Below, in pieces: positions 1 to 6,356 of a stretch of 8,595 nt of DNA. The notes below the pieces were generated by a model. The model did not search any database. It saw nothing but the letters and a program-made list of their open reading frames with translations, and was not told where the DNA came from. The DNA lies in the NCBI GenBank assembly GCA_013375385.1, contig JABXJY010000107.1:1-8595 (forward strand), read 5' to 3'. This DNA comes from Desulfobacterales bacterium. Lineage in GTDB: Bacteria > Desulfobacterota > DSM-4660 > Desulfatiglandales > B25-G16. Both the position numbers and the translations under genes were made by a program. Position 1 is the first letter of the stretch. Each line of letters begins with the position of its first letter.

Positions 1-1
1 G

Positions 2-610
2 CAATACGGTCCAGGAAAAATAGATGATGTGGAGGTCTCTGGGTATCGGGAGGAAGAAGATGTTGCCCCTGATTCAAATACCCCAACCTTTTTCGCAGCA
101 AAGCTCTTTATAGATAGCTGGCGGTGGGCCGGCGTTCCCTTTTACGTGAGGACTGGGAAGCGCCTGCCAAAGCGCGTCACAGAGATATCCGTGCAATTCA
201 AACAGCCACCCCTCAGGCTCTTCGGACGTACCTGTGATGTTTTAGAACCTAATCGCCTCATATTTGGCATCCAACCCCAGGAAGCAATATCCTTGGGTTT
301 AAGCGTCAAATACCCAGGGGTGGGCAATCAGCCTCATACGGTACCAATGGATTTTGACTATGAGGGCTCCTTTGTCGTCGAGCGTCACTATGCCTATGAG
401 CGATTGCTCATAGATTGTCTAAAAGGAGACTTGATACTCTTCGCTCGTCAGGACGGCGTGGATGCCATGTGGTCAGTAGTAGACCTAATCATCTCACGTT
501 GGGAGGATCTACCGCCCACCGGCTTCCCCAACTATCCAGCAGGAAGCTGGGGACCAAAAGAGGCAGATGAGTTGTTGGAAAGGGATGGACGCACCTGGGT
601 AGAGCAGTGA
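2..610 (+). CDS. zwf: Glucose-6-phosphate 1-dehydrogenase, C-terminal part (5' truncated by window)
   Basis: This is the C-terminal 202 residues of NAD(P)+-dependent glucose-6-phosphate dehydrogenase, which oxidises glucose 6-phosphate to 6-phosphogluconolactone in the cytoplasm, the first step of the oxidative pentose-phosphate pathway. The reading frame is open from base 2, starting QYGPGKIDDVEV, so the GTG at 29 is an internal valine codon and not a start. Family landmarks are the block RWAGVPFYVRTGKRLPKRVTEI, here seen as WRWAGVPFYVRTGKRLPK followed by the FKQPP strand, then DFDYEG, the Y-E-R-L-L/D-C-L-K-G-D segment, and the ending GPKEADELLERDGRTW, close to the usual C-terminus of this roughly 490-510 residue family. 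The stop TGA at 608-610 is followed after a short gap by pgl, the next enzyme in the pathway, so the two are probably co-transcribed. Identification is secure; only the cofactor preference is unseen. Confidence 0.96.
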   Translation, partial: QYGPGKIDDVEVSGYREEEDVAPDSNTPTFFAAKLFIDSWRWAGVPFYVRTGKRLPKRVTEISVQFKQPPLRLFGRTCDVLEPNRLIFGIQPQEAISLGLSVKYPGVGNQPHTVPMDFDYEGSFVVERHYAYERLLIDCLKGDLILFARQDGVDAMWSVVDLIISRWEDLPPTGFPNYPAGSWGPKEADELLERDGRTWVEQ

Positions 611-662
611 GGAAGCCATTGGCAATGTGGGTATCTTGCAATTGAGTGGGACAGGGTTTCCC

Positions 663-1415
663 ATGGGTAATACCAGAGAAGTATTGGTTTTTGGTAACAA
701 TCAGGCAGCTTCCCGTTTTGGGGTAAAGAAATGGGTGGAGATATCCTCCAAATCGGTTGCCGATAAAGGATATTTTACCGTAGCCCTTTCGGGAGGCAGA
801 ACTCCTATCGAGTTCTACAGAATGCTTTCTGCCGGCAAGAGCCGATTACCGTGGGACAAAACCCATATCTTTTTGGCAGACGAGCGTTTTGTGCCATCCT
901 CTGACAAAGAGAGTAACTACCGCTTGATACGGGAATACCTCTTGAACCACATAGACATCCCAGAAGCAAACATACATCCCGTTCAAACAGAGGAAACCAC
1001 ATTAAAACAAGCAGCAAAAAGATATGAACAAGATATACGAAACTTTTTCAACATTCAGGGCGACAGAATTCCCGAGTTTGACCTTATTATGCTGGGCATG
1101 GGGGAGGATGGGCATACGGCATCATTATTTCCCGGAACAACATCGTTAGAGGAAAAGAGGCGCTTGACAATTCCCGTTATCGCCGTCAAGCCCCCGCATA
1201 AGAGAATAAGCCTTACCTTGCCGGTGCTGAACAAGGCAAAACATATCATCTTTCTGGTAAGTGGCGAAAATAAGACACATGCGGTAAAAGAGATGCTCGA
1301 GAGTAAGAACAGCAAACTACCAGCAGCCTTGGTCAAACCCGAGAATGGCTCCTTGTTGCTCGTGATAGATGAAGCTGCTGCATCGCTTTTGACCGTCAGC
1401 AAAGTCAAACGGTAA
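663..1415 (+). CDS. pgl: 6-phosphogluconolactonase
   Basis: Hydrolyses 6-phosphoglucono-1,5-lactone to 6-phosphogluconate, acting directly after zwf. It belongs to the short glucosamine-6-phosphate isomerase-like PGL family (about 230-260 residues), not to the beta-propeller type. With the ATG at 663 it has 250 residues. Visible motifs are VALSGGRTP (40-48), the W-D..H-I-F-L-A-D-E-R-F-V-P segment with D..SN (64-85), the hallmark LGMGEDGHTASLFPG (144-158), and RISLTLPVLN (181-190). An in-frame GTG at 627 would add 12 residues (GILQLSGTGFP), which do not look like family sequence. It does have a weak GAGGA upstream (609-613), so the start is not certain. The coding frame begins within about 50 bases of the zwf stop, typical of an operon. 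Confidence 0.94.
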   Translation: MGNTREVLVFGNNQAASRFGVKKWVEISSKSVADKGYFTVALSGGRTPIEFYRMLSAGKSRLPWDKTHIFLADERFVPSSDKESNYRLIREYLLNHIDIPEANIHPVQTEETTLKQAAKRYEQDIRNFFNIQGDRIPEFDLIMLGMGEDGHTASLFPGTTSLEEKRRLTIPVIAVKPPHKRISLTLPVLNKAKHIIFLVSGENKTHAVKEMLESKNSKLPAALVKPENGSLLLVIDEAAASLLTVSKVKR

Positions 1416-1480
1416 ATCGCGCTGGAGGCCTCAAAGCCCTGTGGATGACCTAATGAGGTCTTGGCAAGGGAGTAGAAGAA

Positions 1481-2326
1481 ATGACAGAATCGAAGGGCAT
1501 CATAGAATACGTGTGTGAGGGAGGAATCGGTGGCTCAGCGAGAGTCTGTGTAGAATTGAGAACCGAATTTCCCGGTATAGGGGGGACAATAGTCACCAGT
1601 GAGGGAGTAGCCACTGCCTTCAGAGAGGAGTTCAGCCCTTCACCGAAATCCGCACACCGCTTGTTTTGGAGGCACACCATTATAAAGAAACTGGAAGATT
1701 ACTTTCACAGAAAGGGAATATACGTGTTTGCCCATATTCCGAGGCCATTGGGGTCAATTAGCAAAGGTGGCGAGAATTCATCTGAAGCTTACATCTATGA
1801 GTGGGCCTTTGGTTCAGAGGGTTTTATATGGGAATATGTCGATAGTGAGGGGAACCAGATTCCCATTGAACTCGGTGATTGGGGGAATTTCGTAATGAAT
1901 TTCAAAACCGCTGGAATAGATTTACAGATGGATACCTCAGATCCAGACGACGGAAGGATCTCAAAGAACATCATCCATCAGTATCCCAAGCCACTTGCCG
2001 ACGGCAGGGAGATGAATTCCCTATGGAAGAGAATCGATTTTGGTTACGAAAGTATGAAGATCGACTTTGACAAGCTCTCCCAATTTCTTCATGACAATAA
2101 AGAAGACCTGGAAAGAGTTTTGCGGACTGAGCGGTATGAAATGATCTTGCTGGCAAGGGAATACCTCCTCAATGGGAGGGAAATGAATCATATAGATATA
2201 GGAAGACTGGATTCCCTTGTAGGAGACTACAGGCGTTCCAGCCTCCGTCACCATATTTCGAGGGGATCGGGTATTGGAGAGCCAGAAAAAGTCTACATTG
2301 GAGAAAGAACCGAGTCTTTAATATAG
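1481..2326 (+). CDS. Uncharacterised 281-residue protein, possibly with an atypical kinase-like core
   Basis: I do not recognise this family. The protein is soluble, acidic to neutral, with no signal peptide or membrane segment. The ATG at 1481 has a good ribosome site (AAGGGAG, 1466-1472). Possible kinase-like landmarks occur in the usual order: a Gly-rich start GGIGGSARV (14-22), a helix-like stretch FWRHTIIKKLEDYF (62-75), a hinge-like segment AYIYEWAFGSEGF (103-115), GID...D...DDGRISKNII (145-165), where the D and N resemble a catalytic loop, and RIDFG (184-188), which resembles a metal-binding DFG. The spacing from N163 to the DFG aspartate is wider than in classical kinases and no HRD is present, so the resemblance may be chance. 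The C-terminal third is helical-looking and charged. It follows pgl by 65 bases and could belong to the same transcript. The gene is surely real because the frame is long, well initiated and uninterrupted; its function is unknown. Confidence 0.8.
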   Translation: MTESKGIIEYVCEGGIGGSARVCVELRTEFPGIGGTIVTSEGVATAFREEFSPSPKSAHRLFWRHTIIKKLEDYFHRKGIYVFAHIPRPLGSISKGGENSSEAYIYEWAFGSEGFIWEYVDSEGNQIPIELGDWGNFVMNFKTAGIDLQMDTSDPDDGRISKNIIHQYPKPLADGREMNSLWKRIDFGYESMKIDFDKLSQFLHDNKEDLERVLRTERYEMILLAREYLLNGREMNHIDIGRLDSLVGDYRRSSLRHHISRGSGIGEPEKVYIGERTESLI

Positions 2327-2494
2327 AAAAAAATGGGAGATTACAACCGGCTAAGTCCTGGGTGCGTTCTCGCTGCTATAGAAGTTATCGCTGAATGAAT
2401 TAGGATTCTGATTGGTTACAGGCAATGTTTTCCAGTGCTGCTTTCTTGAAGACAGCAGTTTAAGAATGAAGGAATTTAACTCAAGATCAATAGT

Positions 2495-2501
2495 GGAGGA
2501 G
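2495..2501 (+). promoter_or_regulatory. Ribosome binding site that fixes the GTG start of the DUF3179 selenoprotein gene
   Basis: GGAGGAG lies four bases before the GTG at 2506 (core GGAGG six bases before). It is a near-perfect Shine-Dalgarno sequence and supports initiation at this GTG, which begins a signal-peptide-like sequence. No comparable site stands before the second open segment (TTG 2944 or ATG 2947), which argues that the downstream part is not translated on its own. Confidence 0.8.
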
Positions 2502-2505
2502 TAAA

Positions 2506-3417
2506 GTGAAGAGGTTTCTCTTTTTATGTTTTTTAGTGGGATGCAGCTTTCCCCTGACTGCATTCAATCTGGATAATGCTGTCGTGCCCCGGAATGAAAT
2601 CCTCTCAGGCGGTCCCCCGAAAGATGGCATACCAGCCTTACTGAACCCCACCTTTATTGGGGCAGGTGAGGCTGATTTCCTCAAGCCCGATGACGGGATT
2701 ATAGGCGTGAAATTAGGCGCTGAGGCCAAGGCGTACGCCATCAAAATTCTCAACTGGCATGAAGTGGTCAATGACACTATCAATGGAATCCCTATAGTGG
2801 TAACCTTTTGACCACTTACCCAATCGGGGGTAGTTTACTCCCGGCAGATTGATCACAGGATTTACACCTTTGGTGTCTCTGGCAGACTTTACAAAAGCAA
2901 TGTTCTTCTCTACGATCGTCAAACGGAGAGCCTCTGGTCCCAGTTGATGGAAAAGGCAATTGCCGGGCCATTAGCGGGAAAAAGCCTCAAAAGGCTCCCC
3001 TCGAGTCGAACCTCCTGGAAAAGGTGGAAGAAAAATAACCCTCACACCTTGGTGCTCTCTACTGATACAGGATATAACAGGGACTATTCTGTGGATCCCT
3101 ATAAGGGTTACTACAGAAGCCTGGGAATATGGTTTCCAGTTGGTGACGTACGCAGGGATCTATCTCCCAAAGCGATGGTTCTCGGAATTGTGATAGATGG
3201 TGAAGCCAGGGCCTACCCTATTTCACTGCTTAAAACCAAGCCAGGTATTCTCAGAGATGAGACCGGCGGAAAGACAATCTACATAGAGATAACGCCTGAT
3301 GGGGAGGTAATCGGTGTAAAGGACGATAAAGGGAAACAAATCTCCCCAGTCTTCAGCTATTGGTTTGCATGGCAGGCCTTTCATCCAGAAACAACAGTTT
3401 ACGGAGGTAGGAAATAA
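2506..3417 (+). CDS. DUF3179-family exported selenoprotein (in-frame TGA read as selenocysteine 102)
   Basis: Read through the TGA at 2809-2811, this is one 303-residue DUF3179 protein with no other interruption. The N-terminus MKRFLFLCFLVGC ends in a lipobox (LVGC, Cys13), so a short lipoprotein signal peptide is likely and the protein would act outside the cytoplasm. Family landmarks are AEAKAYAI (72-79), NWHEVVND (83-90), GIPIVVTF-U-PLTQSG (94-108), YTFGVSGRLYKSNVLLYD (120-137), TESLWSQ (140-146), LSTDTGYNRDY (184-194), and a second A-R-A-Y-P segment (234-238). In the family, the residue at position 102 is the conserved Cys of the T-Y-C-P-L motif. The segment after the stop matches the family without a gap, and a SECIS-like hairpin follows. 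The mature protein has no other Cys except the lipid-bearing Cys13, so Sec102 has no partner in the chain. DUF3179 has no established biochemical role. The alternative is a nonsense-mutated pseudogene, which is less likely given the exact Cys position and the intact second half. Confidence 0.88.
2809..2811 (+). other. In-frame TGA, predicted selenocysteine codon (Sec102)
   Basis: The TGA sits between TTT (Phe101) and CCA (Pro103). DUF3179 proteins carry a conserved Cys here. The frame stays open for 201 further codons to a TAA at 3415-3417, and those codons encode recognisable DUF3179 sequence. There is no frameshift, indel or second stop, as would be expected if the gene were decaying. Confidence 0.85.
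2821..2851 (+). promoter_or_regulatory. Predicted bacterial SECIS stem-loop inside the DUF3179 reading frame
   Basis: Upper stem: 2825-2832 (CGGGGGTA) pairs with 2836-2843 (TACTCCCG), giving eight pairs with one G-U, closed by a GTT loop at 2833-2835. If the closing A-U pair opens, the loop becomes AGTTT. Lower stem: 2821-2824 (CAAT) pairs with 2848-2851 (ATTG), with 2844-2847 bulged on the 3' side. The apical loop starts 22 bases after the TGA, with G first in the loop (second if the A-U opens). Known bacterial SECIS elements have their apical loop roughly 16-37 bases downstream of UGA and a G among the first two loop bases for SelB binding. Pairing was done by eye, without an energy calculation. 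Confidence 0.72.
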
Positions 3418-3543
3418 CCAATACCAATGGAATCTACTTTACGCACTGAACCTCATATAGAAGTCCATTAGAAGCAACGATGTTCTTACTGAGGGCTTAG
3501 ATAGTCTTTACATGGAACATTTATTAGAGGAGGGGAGGAGATA

Positions 3544-4371
3544 ATGGGGGAGTTAAGTCGCTTGATAAAAATGAAAAGATTGGAAGGGCAGTCTGTCCTT
3601 GTAACCGGGGCTAACTCTGGCATTGGGGAGTCAATAGCAAAGGCCTTCGCAGCCGAAGGCGCACAGGTAGTTGTAAATTATGTTGCCAACGAACCGGAAG
3701 CAGAGAGGGTTGTACGTAAAATCAGAGAGAAAGAAGGAGTTGCCATAGCTCTCTCTGCAGATATCAGCAAGGAAGACCACGTGAAAGCGATGTTTGAAAA
3801 GATGTACGAGGAGTTTGGCACCGTTGATATCCTTGTGAACAATGCAGGGATCCAGAGGGATGCTCCTTTTGTTGAGATGAAGCTTGAGGATTGGCAACGG
3901 GTGATGGATGTGAATCTTACCGGTTCTTTCCTTTGCGCACGAGAGGCAGCGAGAGAATTCATTCGCAGAGGAGTCCTTAAAAACCGTTCAATCAGTGCCG
4001 GCAAAATCATTTTTATAAGTTCCGTCCATGAGATTATCCCCTGGTCACGTCATTGCAACTATGCGAGTTCTAAAGGGGGTATAACGCTCCTCATGAAATC
4101 TATAGCGCAGGAACTTGCACCCTTGAAGATACGCGTAAACAGCATTGCCCCTGGTGCTATAAAGACACCTATCAATAAATCTGCGTGGTCTACGCGCGAG
4201 ACCGAAGCTAATCTGCTCAAACTCATCCCTTGGAATAGAGTTGGTGATCCACAAGATATCGCTACGGTGGCGGTCTGGCTTGCCTCGGATGAATCAGACT
4301 ATGTTCAGGGCACGACTATCTTTGTCGACGGAGGCATGACACTGTATCCAGGTTTCGCAACAGGAGGCTGA
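3544..4371 (+). CDS. Short-chain dehydrogenase, glucose 1-dehydrogenase type
   Basis: Classical SDR of 275 residues, probably oxidising glucose (or a related sugar) to the 1,5-lactone with NAD(P)+. Motifs: cofactor loop TGANSGIG (21-28), NNAG (99-102), Asn124, catalytic Ser160 in FISSVHE, and Tyr173/Lys177 in NYASSKGG. The blocks SSVHEIIPW, RVNSIAPGAIKTPIN and the C-terminal DGGMTLYPGFATGG closely resemble Bacillus-type glucose 1-dehydrogenases, which makes this more specific than a generic SDR. The start at ATG 3544 follows a long purine-rich Shine-Dalgarno run (3527-3540); a second in-frame ATG at 3571 lacks one. Relative to the Bacillus enzymes there is an insertion-like stretch around 143-152 (GVLKNRSISA). 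With zwf and pgl nearby it fits a sugar-oxidation, NAD(P)H-producing context. Exact substrate and cofactor are inferred. Confidence 0.88.
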   Translation: MGELSRLIKMKRLEGQSVLVTGANSGIGESIAKAFAAEGAQVVVNYVANEPEAERVVRKIREKEGVAIALSADISKEDHVKAMFEKMYEEFGTVDILVNNAGIQRDAPFVEMKLEDWQRVMDVNLTGSFLCAREAAREFIRRGVLKNRSISAGKIIFISSVHEIIPWSRHCNYASSKGGITLLMKSIAQELAPLKIRVNSIAPGAIKTPINKSAWSTRETEANLLKLIPWNRVGDPQDIATVAVWLASDESDYVQGTTIFVDGGMTLYPGFATGG

Positions 4372-4518
4372 CAACAATTACCGGACATCATATATGAATG
4401 ATCATGAAATCGGAAAGAGTAGCGGCTTTCTGATTTTGAGGTGAAGATACACTGTGTCAGGTAGGTAATTGACGCAGGTATCGGAATGTAGAGGGTACTA
4501 ACTGAGGGGGTAGAGAAA

Positions 4519-5355
4519 ATGGTACTAAGTCTAAAACCTATAGCCTACGTGGCTCTGGTAGTGATACTTTTGGCAGGTATGTGGATCAATGGCTTCCCAC
4601 ACGCCTCTGCAGCGAACTTCCCCTATTCGACCTACCAGCAATTCCTTGACAGGTATGTGGTTCCAGGGAAATACATTGGAGGGATAAAGGTCAATGTAGT
4701 CGATTATGATGCAATTCAACGAGACCGAGAGAAGCCCGATTCTCTCTATGATAAGGTCTTGAAACAACTAGTCAATTTTGACCCGGGGAACCTCCAGAAC
4801 AAGGAAGAGGAGATTGCCTTCTGGATCAATGCCTACAATATCGGGGCCATCAAGATGATCATGGATCACTACCCGGTAGACAGCATCCGCAGCACAAAGA
4901 TCAACTGGTTGAAAAACCCCTGGAATAAAAAGATACTCACAATCGGAAACGAAACATATAGCTTAGGCCAAATCGAACATGACATACTGATAGGAAAGTA
5001 TGGAGAGCCCCTGATCCATTTTGCCATTGTCTGCGCCTCCCTGAGCTGCCCGGATCTGAGCCCGCAGGTATATGAAGGTGCCGGGGTAATGGAGCAACTG
5101 GAAAGACAGGCCCAACAGTTTTTGCACAATGAAAAGAAAGGTCTCTGGATGCGAAGAGAAAAGGGTGAGGTTCACTTCTCCATGATCTTTAAATTTGACA
5201 AAAAGACATTTCCTAACGGCGTTAGAGACGCAATCCCCCTTATCACACGGTTTATAGATAAGGAAGAAGATCGTGAATACCTGCGTTCAGGAGACTACAA
5301 GATCAAGTATCTCGACTATAACTGGGACCTCAATACATCATCAAAAGCCCGATGA
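4519..5355 (+). CDS. DUF547 domain protein, exported
   Basis: 278 residues. The N-terminus has Lys6 followed by a hydrophobic stretch (about 7-23) and an AxA-like site (HASA-AN, cleavage after about residue 31), so a Sec signal peptide is likely and the mature protein would be periplasmic. The DUF547 domain fills the remainder: VDYDAI (61-66), the highly conserved EEEIAFWINAYN (96-107), and the block HFAIVCASLSCPDL containing His167, Cys172 and Cys177, followed by the F-DKKTFP segment and the YLDYNWDLN ending. The family has no firmly established reaction; the conserved His/Cys block suggests a catalytic or redox site. The start ATG has a GAGGGGG site at 4504-4510. DUF547 genes recur next to TIGR04283 glycosyltransferases and TVP38 proteins, as here. 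The domain is certain, the function is not. Confidence 0.9.
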   Translation: MVLSLKPIAYVALVVILLAGMWINGFPHASAANFPYSTYQQFLDRYVVPGKYIGGIKVNVVDYDAIQRDREKPDSLYDKVLKQLVNFDPGNLQNKEEEIAFWINAYNIGAIKMIMDHYPVDSIRSTKINWLKNPWNKKILTIGNETYSLGQIEHDILIGKYGEPLIHFAIVCASLSCPDLSPQVYEGAGVMEQLERQAQQFLHNEKKGLWMRREKGEVHFSMIFKFDKKTFPNGVRDAIPLITRFIDKEEDREYLRSGDYKIKYLDYNWDLNTSSKAR

Positions 5356-5412
5356 GCAAAGCAGAATATTCTCATTTAGTGGATTTACTATTGGTAAGCC
5401 TTTAAACTTAAT

Positions 5413-6126
5413 ATGGATATAACACAGTTTTCAGTAATTGTGCCCGCCCTTCACGAGTCTGATAAGATAAATTCTCTCATTGATCAGATCAATTCTTTAG
5501 GGTGCAACAAGGGCTGCGAGATAATCGTTGTCGATGGAAGCCGCGAGAATGACACTGTAAAGGCTATTCGCAACAAAGAAGTGATAAAGCTAGGGTCAGA
5601 GAGAGGACGTGGAAAGCAGATGAATGCCGGGGCCTCTGTCGCCAGGGGTGAGATATTGATCTTTATTCACGCCGACACGGAACTACCCCTTGGTGCCTTT
5701 ACCAAGATTAATTCTGTCATGGAACAGAATAAGTATGTGGGAGGAGCTTTTTCACTCGGCATAAAGTCAGAGAAATTTTTGTATAAATTATTAGCACGCC
5801 TGGCTTCCATCCGGTGTCGTCTTACCAGGATTCCTTACGGAGACCAGGCGATATTTATAAGAAGAGATTATTTCAACAGGATAGGGGGTTACAGAGAGAT
5901 ATCACTTATGGAAGATGTTGAATTGATGAGGAGAATAAAGCACATAGGGAAAAAGATATGCTTACTACCTGATCGTGTGATGACCTCAGCGCGCAGATGG
6001 GACGAAGAGGGTTTTGTCTTTGTACTCATAAGAAATACTATATTGTTTACTCTGTACATTCTCGGTGTTTCAGTAGAAAAGTTGGCACGTTTCTACAGGA
6101 GCGAATATAGAGGAAGCAGAACTTAG
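5413..6126 (+). CDS. Family 2 glycosyltransferase, TIGR04283 type (rSAM/selenodomain-associated; arsenosugar biosynthesis)
   Basis: 237-residue GT-A family 2 transferase. Landmarks are SVIVPALHE (7-15), EIIVVDGSREND (36-47), GRGKQMNAG (65-73), the metal/nucleotide motif IHADTELP (85-92), the run TRIPYGDQAIFIRR (138-151), ISLMEDVELMRRI (163-175) and TSARRWDEEGF (191-201). The TRIPYGDQ, LMEDVEL and SARRW blocks are characteristic of TIGR04283, originally named transferase 2, rSAM/selenodomain-associated, and later annotated as an arsenosugar-biosynthesis glycosyltransferase because it sits beside the radical SAM (seleno)protein ArsS. The nucleotide site reads DGSREND where the family usually has DGGSTDGT. 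A C-terminal hydrophobic stretch (about 203-219) may contact the membrane. The ATG at 5413 has no strong Shine-Dalgarno site, but the N-terminus fits the family. The gene is AT-rich compared with its neighbours. ArsS itself is not in this window. Confidence 0.88.
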   Translation: MDITQFSVIVPALHESDKINSLIDQINSLGCNKGCEIIVVDGSRENDTVKAIRNKEVIKLGSERGRGKQMNAGASVARGEILIFIHADTELPLGAFTKINSVMEQNKYVGGAFSLGIKSEKFLYKLLARLASIRCRLTRIPYGDQAIFIRRDYFNRIGGYREISLMEDVELMRRIKHIGKKICLLPDRVMTSARRWDEEGFVFVLIRNTILFTLYILGVSVEKLARFYRSEYRGSRT

Positions 6127-6137
6127 ATTTTCGAGCC

Positions 6138-6166
6138 GGATGACTCAGAAAAAGTTTTTCGCATCC
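6138..6166 (+). other. Stem-loop after the glycosyltransferase stop codon
   Basis: GGATG (6138-6142) pairs with CATCC (6162-6166). Inside, GAAAA (6148-6152) pairs with TTTTC (6156-6160) around an AGT loop. The sequence afterwards is not T-rich, so this is not a clear intrinsic terminator; it may be a weak terminator or a 3'-end stabilising hairpin. Pairing was judged by eye. Confidence 0.3.
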
Positions 6167-6171
6167 TCTCC

Positions 6172-6201
6172 TTGACAAAACGAAAACAAGGCCTCTGTAA
6201 A
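6172..6201 (+). promoter_or_regulatory. Possible sigma-70-type promoter upstream of the TVP38 gene
   Basis: A perfect -35 hexamer TTGACA (6172-6177) is followed after 18 bases by TGTAAA (6196-6201), which matches four of six -10 positions. It lies in the 230-base gap between the glycosyltransferase and the TVP38 gene, where a separate promoter would be expected. The weak -10 keeps this tentative. Confidence 0.35.
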
Positions 6202-6298
6202 AGAAACTATATCTGCTGCAGTATAGTGAGAGATGAAAACTGCTATTTTTGAATCAGTCAGGTTCGCAGATCTTTTAGGGCATTACAATTCTACTAAA

Positions 6299-6336
6299 GC
6301 CTTTATAAAAGGCACTAGGAAAAGGCCTTTGAGGCC
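6299..6336 (+). other. Two tandem hairpins in the TVP38 leader with interchangeable arms
   Basis: Hairpin 1: GCCTTT (6299-6304) with AAAGGC (6308-6313), three-base loop. Hairpin 2: GGCCT (6324-6328) with AGGCC (6332-6336), three-base loop. AAAGGC recurs at 6321-6326 and GCCTTT at 6325-6330, so the arms can also pair across the two hairpins. The element ends about 20 bases before the TVP38 start codon and just before its Shine-Dalgarno site (GAGGT, 6346-6350). No known riboswitch class is recognised. Confidence 0.35.
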
Positions 6337-6356
6337 GAAGAAAGTGAGGTAATAAG

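Noticed and set aside
627..662. Upstream GTG start for pgl
   Set aside because: The extra 12 residues do not resemble the family N-terminus; ATG 663 gives a normal-length enzyme. Not excluded.
2436..2458. TGCTG/CAGCA hairpin before the DUF3179 gene as a terminator
   Set aside because: Short stem, long loop, alternative registers, and no T-tract afterwards.
2944..3417. Independent gene starting at TTG 2944 or ATG 2947
   Set aside because: There is no ribosome site, the fragment lacks the first third of the DUF3179 domain, and it is in frame with the upstream piece through one TGA.
2506..3417. DUF3179 as a nonsense-mutated pseudogene
   Set aside because: The only lesion is a TGA exactly at the conserved Cys codon, the rest is intact, and a SECIS-like hairpin follows. 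It remains the main alternative until sel genes are confirmed in the genome.
4369..4371. Other terminal TGA codons as selenocysteine (SDR here; also zwf 608-610, DUF547 5353-5355, TVP38 7050-7052)
   Set aside because: Each protein ends at the usual family C-terminus and the sequence beyond has no family similarity or convincing SECIS hairpin.
4413..4430. GAAAG/CTTTC hairpin after the SDR gene as a terminator
   Set aside because: Only five pairs with an eight-base loop and no clean T-tract.
4469..4501. TTGACG...TACTAA promoter before the DUF547 gene
   Set aside because: The spacer would be 21 bases and the -10 match is poor.
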